DNA of 18,576 nucleotides from an uncultured Bacteroidales bacterium (lineage in GTDB: Bacteria; Bacteroidota; Bacteroidia; Bacteroidales; Muribaculaceae): NCBI GenBank assembly GCA_900554345.1, contig USHH01000015.1, forward strand, positions 1-18,576. Reading direction: 5' to 3'. Position numbers and translations under genes: made by a program. The notes below the pieces were generated by a model. The model ran no database searches. It was not told where the DNA came from and saw only the letters and a program-made list of their open reading frames with translations. Of this stretch, positions 15,161 to 18,576 are shown piece after piece; within the stretch, counting starts at the first letter, position 1; each line of letters starts with the position of its first letter.

Positions 15161-15164
15161 TAGA

Positions 15165-17303
15165 ATGGAGTTTAAAATCACATCAGACTACAAGCCCACG
15201 GGCGACCAGCCCGAAGCGATAGCGGAGCTCGTGGAGGGCGTCAACGAGGGGATGCCCCACCAGACCCTTCTCGGAGTCACCGGCTCCGGCAAGACATTCA
15301 CCATGGCCAACGTAATCCAGGAGGTGAAGCGTCCCACCCTGATCCTATCCCACAACAAGACCCTCGCGGCCCAGCTGTACTCGGAATTCAAGACCTTCTT
15401 CCCGGAGAATTCCGTACAGTATTTCGTGAGCTATTACGACTACTATCAGCCGGAGGCCTACATACCCTCGAGCGACAAATATATAGAGAAAGACCTCATG
15501 ATCAACGACCAGATCGAGAAGCTGCGCCTCTCCACGGCGGCAGCCCTCCTCTCCGGTCGCCGCGACGTGGTGGTGGTGTCGAGCGTGTCGTGTATCTACG
15601 GCATGGGCAACCCCAACGACTTCCAGCAGTCGGTAGTCGAGATCAAGACCGGGCAGAAGATAGCCCGCAACGCCTTCCTCCGCAAGCTCGTCGACTCCCT
15701 CTACTCCCGCACCGAGGGGGAGCTCGGCAGCGGACAGTTCAAGGTGAAGGGCGACACCGTCGACGTCATGCTCTCCTTCGAGGCAATCAGGCTCCGCGTG
15801 ATGTTCTGGGGCGAAGAGATCGAGAAGATCCAGACCGTAGATCCGGAGACGGGCCTTGTGCTCACCAACCTCGAGGGCTTCAAGATATATCCCGCCAATC
15901 TCTTCACCCCGTCGAAAGAGCGCACCGCCTCGGCCATCGACCAGATAGCCGTCGACCTCGGCAGGCAGGTGGAATTTTTCCGCAACGAGGGGAAGATACT
16001 GGAAGCCGAGCGCCTACGCGAGCGAGTGACCTACGACCTGGAGATGATCAAGGAGCTGGGACACTGCAGCGGCATAGAGAACTATTCGCGCTACTTCGAC
16101 GGGCGCGAGCCGGGGATGCGCCCCTTCTGCCTTCTCGACTATTTCCCCAAGGACTTCCTCACCATCATCGACGAGAGCCACGTGACCCTGCCGCAGATCA
16201 GGGGCATGAACGGAGGCGACCTCTCAAGGAAGATGAACCTCGTGGAATACGGCTTCCGATTGCCGGCCGCCATTGACAACAGGCCGCTGAAATTCGAGGA
16301 ATTCGAGCGGCTGACCCCGCAGTGCATCTACGTGAGCGCAACCCCTGGCGACTATGAGCTGCGCCAGACGGAGGGCGTCTTCGTGGAGCAGGTGATACGC
16401 CCCACGGGCCTTCTCGACCCGGAGATCGAGGTGCGTCCGACAATGAACCAGATCGACGACCTCATGGAGGAGATGGTGGCCAACGCCCGCCAGGTGGCTA
16501 CCGAGCTGGGCAAGACCGACGGCATGAGTGCCGCCGAAATCGTCACCACCCTCACCAAACGCATGGCCGAGGAGCTCGACAGCCATCTGCGTAAGTGGGG
16601 GGTGAACAGCGCCTATATCCACAGCGACGTCGACACCCTGGAACGCATCAAGATTCTGGAAGACCTGCGCAACGGCGTCTACGACGTGCTGGTGGGCGTC
16701 AACCTTCTGCGTGAGGGGCTCGACCTGCCGCAGGTGAGTCTCGTGGCCATACTCGACGCCGACAAGGAGGGCTTCCTGCGCAACCACCGCTCGCTGACCC
16801 AGACAGCGGGACGAGCAGCACGAAACGTACACGGAAAGGTGATAATGTATGCCGACAAGATCACCGACAGCATGCAGCAGACCATCGACGAGACGGAGCG
16901 ACGCCGCGCAAAGCAGCAGCAGTATAACGAGCTCCACGGCATCACTCCGACGCCTATAGTGAAGAAATCAAGCGCCAGGGACCTCATCGAGCTCTACGGC
17001 GAAAGCAAGGAGACAAAGGAGACCAACACCCCGACAGCCAAGAGGGCGGCCGCAAGAAAGGCTCCCGCACAGACGGCAGCCCCACGCCCGTATATCGAGG
17101 AGGAGCACACCGTGGCCATGGCAGCCGACCCGGTGATCGAATATATGAGCGACGCCGAGCTGCGACGCCGCATCGACAAGGTGAGCGCCGACATGCTCGC
17201 CGCCTCGCGCCGCACCGACTTCATCGAGGCCGCACAGCTGCGCGACGAGCTCCTCTCGCTTCAGGAGCTGCTTAAAGAACGTGAAACCGTAGCCTTGCCA
17301 TAA
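15165..17303 (+). CDS. uvrB: UvrABC excinuclease subunit B
   Basis: UvrB is the damage-verifying helicase-like subunit of nucleotide excision repair, loading from UvrA2B2 and recruiting UvrC. The 712-residue product starts MEFKITSDYKPTGDQPEAIA, matching UvrB N-termini, so the start is firm. Motif I is GVTGSGKT at 37-44 (K43); the beta-hairpin region that grips DNA is around YYDYYQPEAYIPSSDKYIEKD split at 90-110 (Tyr-rich); motif II is IIDESH at about 333-338; motif VI is QTAGRAARN at about 545. Residues about 605-655 are a charged, Ala/Pro/Thr-rich linker (KETKETNTPTAKRAAARKAP), and the UVR motif that binds UvrC is at about 663-700. It is somewhat longer than E. coli UvrB (673), mainly in this linker. 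It has its own promoter and ends two bases before the next gene, suggesting an operon with the YgiQ-family gene. Confidence 0.98.
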   Translation: MEFKITSDYKPTGDQPEAIAELVEGVNEGMPHQTLLGVTGSGKTFTMANVIQEVKRPTLILSHNKTLAAQLYSEFKTFFPENSVQYFVSYYDYYQPEAYIPSSDKYIEKDLMINDQIEKLRLSTAAALLSGRRDVVVVSSVSCIYGMGNPNDFQQSVVEIKTGQKIARNAFLRKLVDSLYSRTEGELGSGQFKVKGDTVDVMLSFEAIRLRVMFWGEEIEKIQTVDPETGLVLTNLEGFKIYPANLFTPSKERTASAIDQIAVDLGRQVEFFRNEGKILEAERLRERVTYDLEMIKELGHCSGIENYSRYFDGREPGMRPFCLLDYFPKDFLTIIDESHVTLPQIRGMNGGDLSRKMNLVEYGFRLPAAIDNRPLKFEEFERLTPQCIYVSATPGDYELRQTEGVFVEQVIRPTGLLDPEIEVRPTMNQIDDLMEEMVANARQVATELGKTDGMSAAEIVTTLTKRMAEELDSHLRKWGVNSAYIHSDVDTLERIKILEDLRNGVYDVLVGVNLLREGLDLPQVSLVAILDADKEGFLRNHRSLTQTAGRAARNVHGKVIMYADKITDSMQQTIDETERRRAKQQQYNELHGITPTPIVKKSSARDLIELYGESKETKETNTPTAKRAAARKAPAQTAAPRPYIEEEHTVAMAADPVIEYMSDAELRRRIDKVSADMLAASRRTDFIEAAQLRDELLSLQELLKERETVALP

Positions 17304-17305
17304 TC

Positions 17306-18576
17306 ATGAAAGAGAACACTCCCCTACCGCTGCCTCCACGCGAGATGTATCTGCCCACCTCCAAAGAGGAGATGGAGCGCCTCGGTTGGGAGCAGCCCGA
17401 CATCATCCTCTTCTCGGGCGACGCCTACGTCGACCATCCGTCGTTTGGAGCCGCCGTAATCGGGCGCACCCTACAGAAAGCCGGCTACCGGGTGGCGATA
17501 GTGCCGCAGCCCAACTGGCGCGACGACCTGCGCGACTTCCGTAAGCTCGGCCGTCCGCGCCTCTTCTTCGGAGTAAGTGCCGGCGCCATGGACTCGATGG
17601 TGAACCACTACACGGCGGCGCGACGCCTGCGCCACGACGACGCCTACACGGCCGGGGGACGCCACGGCATGCGCCCCGACTACCCGACCATCGTGTATTC
17701 AAAAATCCTGAAGGAGATATATCCCGACGTGTCGGTAATAGCCGGCGGCATCGAGGCCTCGTTGAGGAGAGTGGCCCACTATGACTACTGGCAGGACAGG
17801 CTGCGCCCCTCGATTCTTATGGACTCGGGAGCGGATATGCTCATCTACGGCATGGGAGAGACACCTGTGGTCGAGATCGCCTCGCTTCTCGACAGAGGCG
17901 TCGCCATGAAGGATATCACCGATGTGGCCCAGACGGTGTTTTTCTCCACGGAAAAACCGGGAAAGGACGACATAGTGCTCCACAGCTACGAGAAATGCCT
18001 GGCCGACAGGCGGTGCCAGGCGGAGAACTTCAGGAATGTGGAGATAGAGTCGAACAGGATGCACGGGCATGTGGTGTGGCAGCAGACAGACGGAAAGATG
18101 ATACGCATCAACCCCATGCGGCCACCCATGACCACCGAGGAGATCGACGCCTCGTTCGACCTCCCCTACACCCGGATGCCGCATCCCCGCTACAGGGGGA
18201 AGACGATACCGGCCTACGAGATGATACGCCACTCTGTGTGTATGCACCGCGGATGCTTCGGAGGCTGTGCCTTCTGCACCATCTCGGCCCATCAGGGAAA
18301 ATTCATCTCGTCGCGCTCCAAAGAGTCGATAGTGAATGAAGCGAAAAAAGTGACGGCGATGCCCGACTTCAAGGGCTACATCTCCGACCTCGGTGGTCCG
18401 TCGGCCAATATGTATGCCATGGGAGGCAAAGACAGATCGCTCTGCGAGAAATGCACGCGGCCGTCATGCCTGCATCCGCAACCATGCCGCAACCTCGACA
18501 CCGACCACAGCCGTCTTCTCGAGGTGTATCGCGCCGTCGACAACCTACCCGGCATCAAGAAATCGTTTATCGGCAG
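17306..18576 (+). CDS. YgiQ-family (UPF0313) radical SAM protein, N-terminal 423 codons
   Basis: I translated this frame by hand; it is open to the right edge, so the C-terminus is missing. It begins MKENTPLPLPPREMYLPTSK two bases after the uvrB stop. The N-terminal part carries family-typical stretches: DIILFSGDAYVDHPSFG (about 32-48), GGRHGMRPDYPTIVYS and VIAGGIEASLRRVAHYDYWQ. The radical SAM [4Fe-4S] motif is C317-x3-C321-x2-C324 in HRGCFGGCAFCTI. A second cysteine group, C380, C383, C388 and C394 (in SLCEKCTRPSCLHPQPCRNL), follows; its spacing suggests another metal site. The E. coli relative YgiQ is about 739 residues, so roughly half is present. The substrate of this family is, to my knowledge, not settled. 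Shared transcription with uvrB may only reflect packing. Confidence 0.93.
   Translation, partial: MKENTPLPLPPREMYLPTSKEEMERLGWEQPDIILFSGDAYVDHPSFGAAVIGRTLQKAGYRVAIVPQPNWRDDLRDFRKLGRPRLFFGVSAGAMDSMVNHYTAARRLRHDDAYTAGGRHGMRPDYPTIVYSKILKEIYPDVSVIAGGIEASLRRVAHYDYWQDRLRPSILMDSGADMLIYGMGETPVVEIASLLDRGVAMKDITDVAQTVFFSTEKPGKDDIVLHSYEKCLADRRCQAENFRNVEIESNRMHGHVVWQQTDGKMIRINPMRPPMTTEEIDASFDLPYTRMPHPRYRGKTIPAYEMIRHSVCMHRGCFGGCAFCTISAHQGKFISSRSKESIVNEAKKVTAMPDFKGYISDLGGPSANMYAMGGKDRSLCEKCTRPSCLHPQPCRNLDTDHSRLLEVYRAVDNLPGIKKSFIG

Larger units (their letters stand above)
14854..15164. other. Gene-free spacer carrying repeats and the uvrB promoter
   Basis: These 311 bp between the TlpA-like gene and uvrB hold no credible gene. 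From left to right they contain the end of the heptamer array, two overlapping palindromes (14916-14958), a 55-bp tandem repeat with hairpins (14975-15111) and the uvrB promoter (15129-15160). A 62-codon reading frame at 14871-15059 is built from the repeats and is not supported. Confidence 0.75.

Noticed and set aside
15590..16276. A 228-codon arginine-rich frame on the plus strand
   Set aside because: It is an out-of-frame shadow of uvrB, with the Arg/Pro-rich composition typical of such shadows.

Overview
The window looks like a chromosomal segment of a Bacteroidales bacterium, most likely a gut member of the Muribaculaceae or a close relative. Four things support this: promoters of the Bacteroidetes form (TTTG, about 19-20 bp, TAnnTTTG); little or no Shine-Dalgarno sequence; secreted proteins ending in short type IX secretion (T9SS)-like tails of the kind G-x-N-I ... 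R-K-x-x-V-K/R; and the core gene order tpiA, SPOR protein, folE. The family assignment rests on recognition of the tails and is an inference.

Layout. (1) Positions 1-4024, minus strand: one compact operon read from a strong promoter at 4062-4092: tpiA, a secreted SPOR-domain protein, folE, menB, menC and the start of menE, which runs off the left edge. The joints are tight (10-24 bp gaps, then two ATGA overlaps). It couples triose-phosphate isomerisation, GTP cyclohydrolase I and the later steps of menaquinone synthesis. (2) 4176-7394, plus strand: a 1072-residue secreted multidomain protein with a T9SS-type tail, ending at a shared hairpin terminator (7421-7450). (3) 10790-7491, minus strand: a two-gene operon of secreted proteins with related tails, a propeller-like 507-residue protein followed by an Omp28-like protein with a C-P-N-C thioredoxin-type motif. 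(4) 11093-14853, plus strand, divergent from (3): a membrane-spanning TPR/coiled-coil/HTH regulator, translationally coupled to a large exported protein ending in a TlpA/thioredoxin domain with WCGPC. (5) 14854-15164: a gene-free spacer with heptamer repeats, small palindromes and a 55-bp tandem repeat. (6) 15165-18576, plus strand: uvrB, with a promoter box lying almost on its start codon, then the first 423 codons of a YgiQ-family radical SAM gene.

The housekeeping genes are well supported. The most interesting accessory part is 7491-14853. There an inner-membrane TPR-HTH regulator sits head to head with a surface-protein operon and is coupled to an exported thiol protein, while the surface operon also carries a CxxC protein. 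A regulated envelope thiol or surface-sensing locus is a reasonable hypothesis, but nothing in the sequence proves a functional link. Small-scale DNA events also stand out: a 22-bp tandem duplication exactly at a T9SS tail and stop codon, an in-frame 21-bp duplication at the HTH gene end, and an AGTGATT heptamer array over a stop codon.
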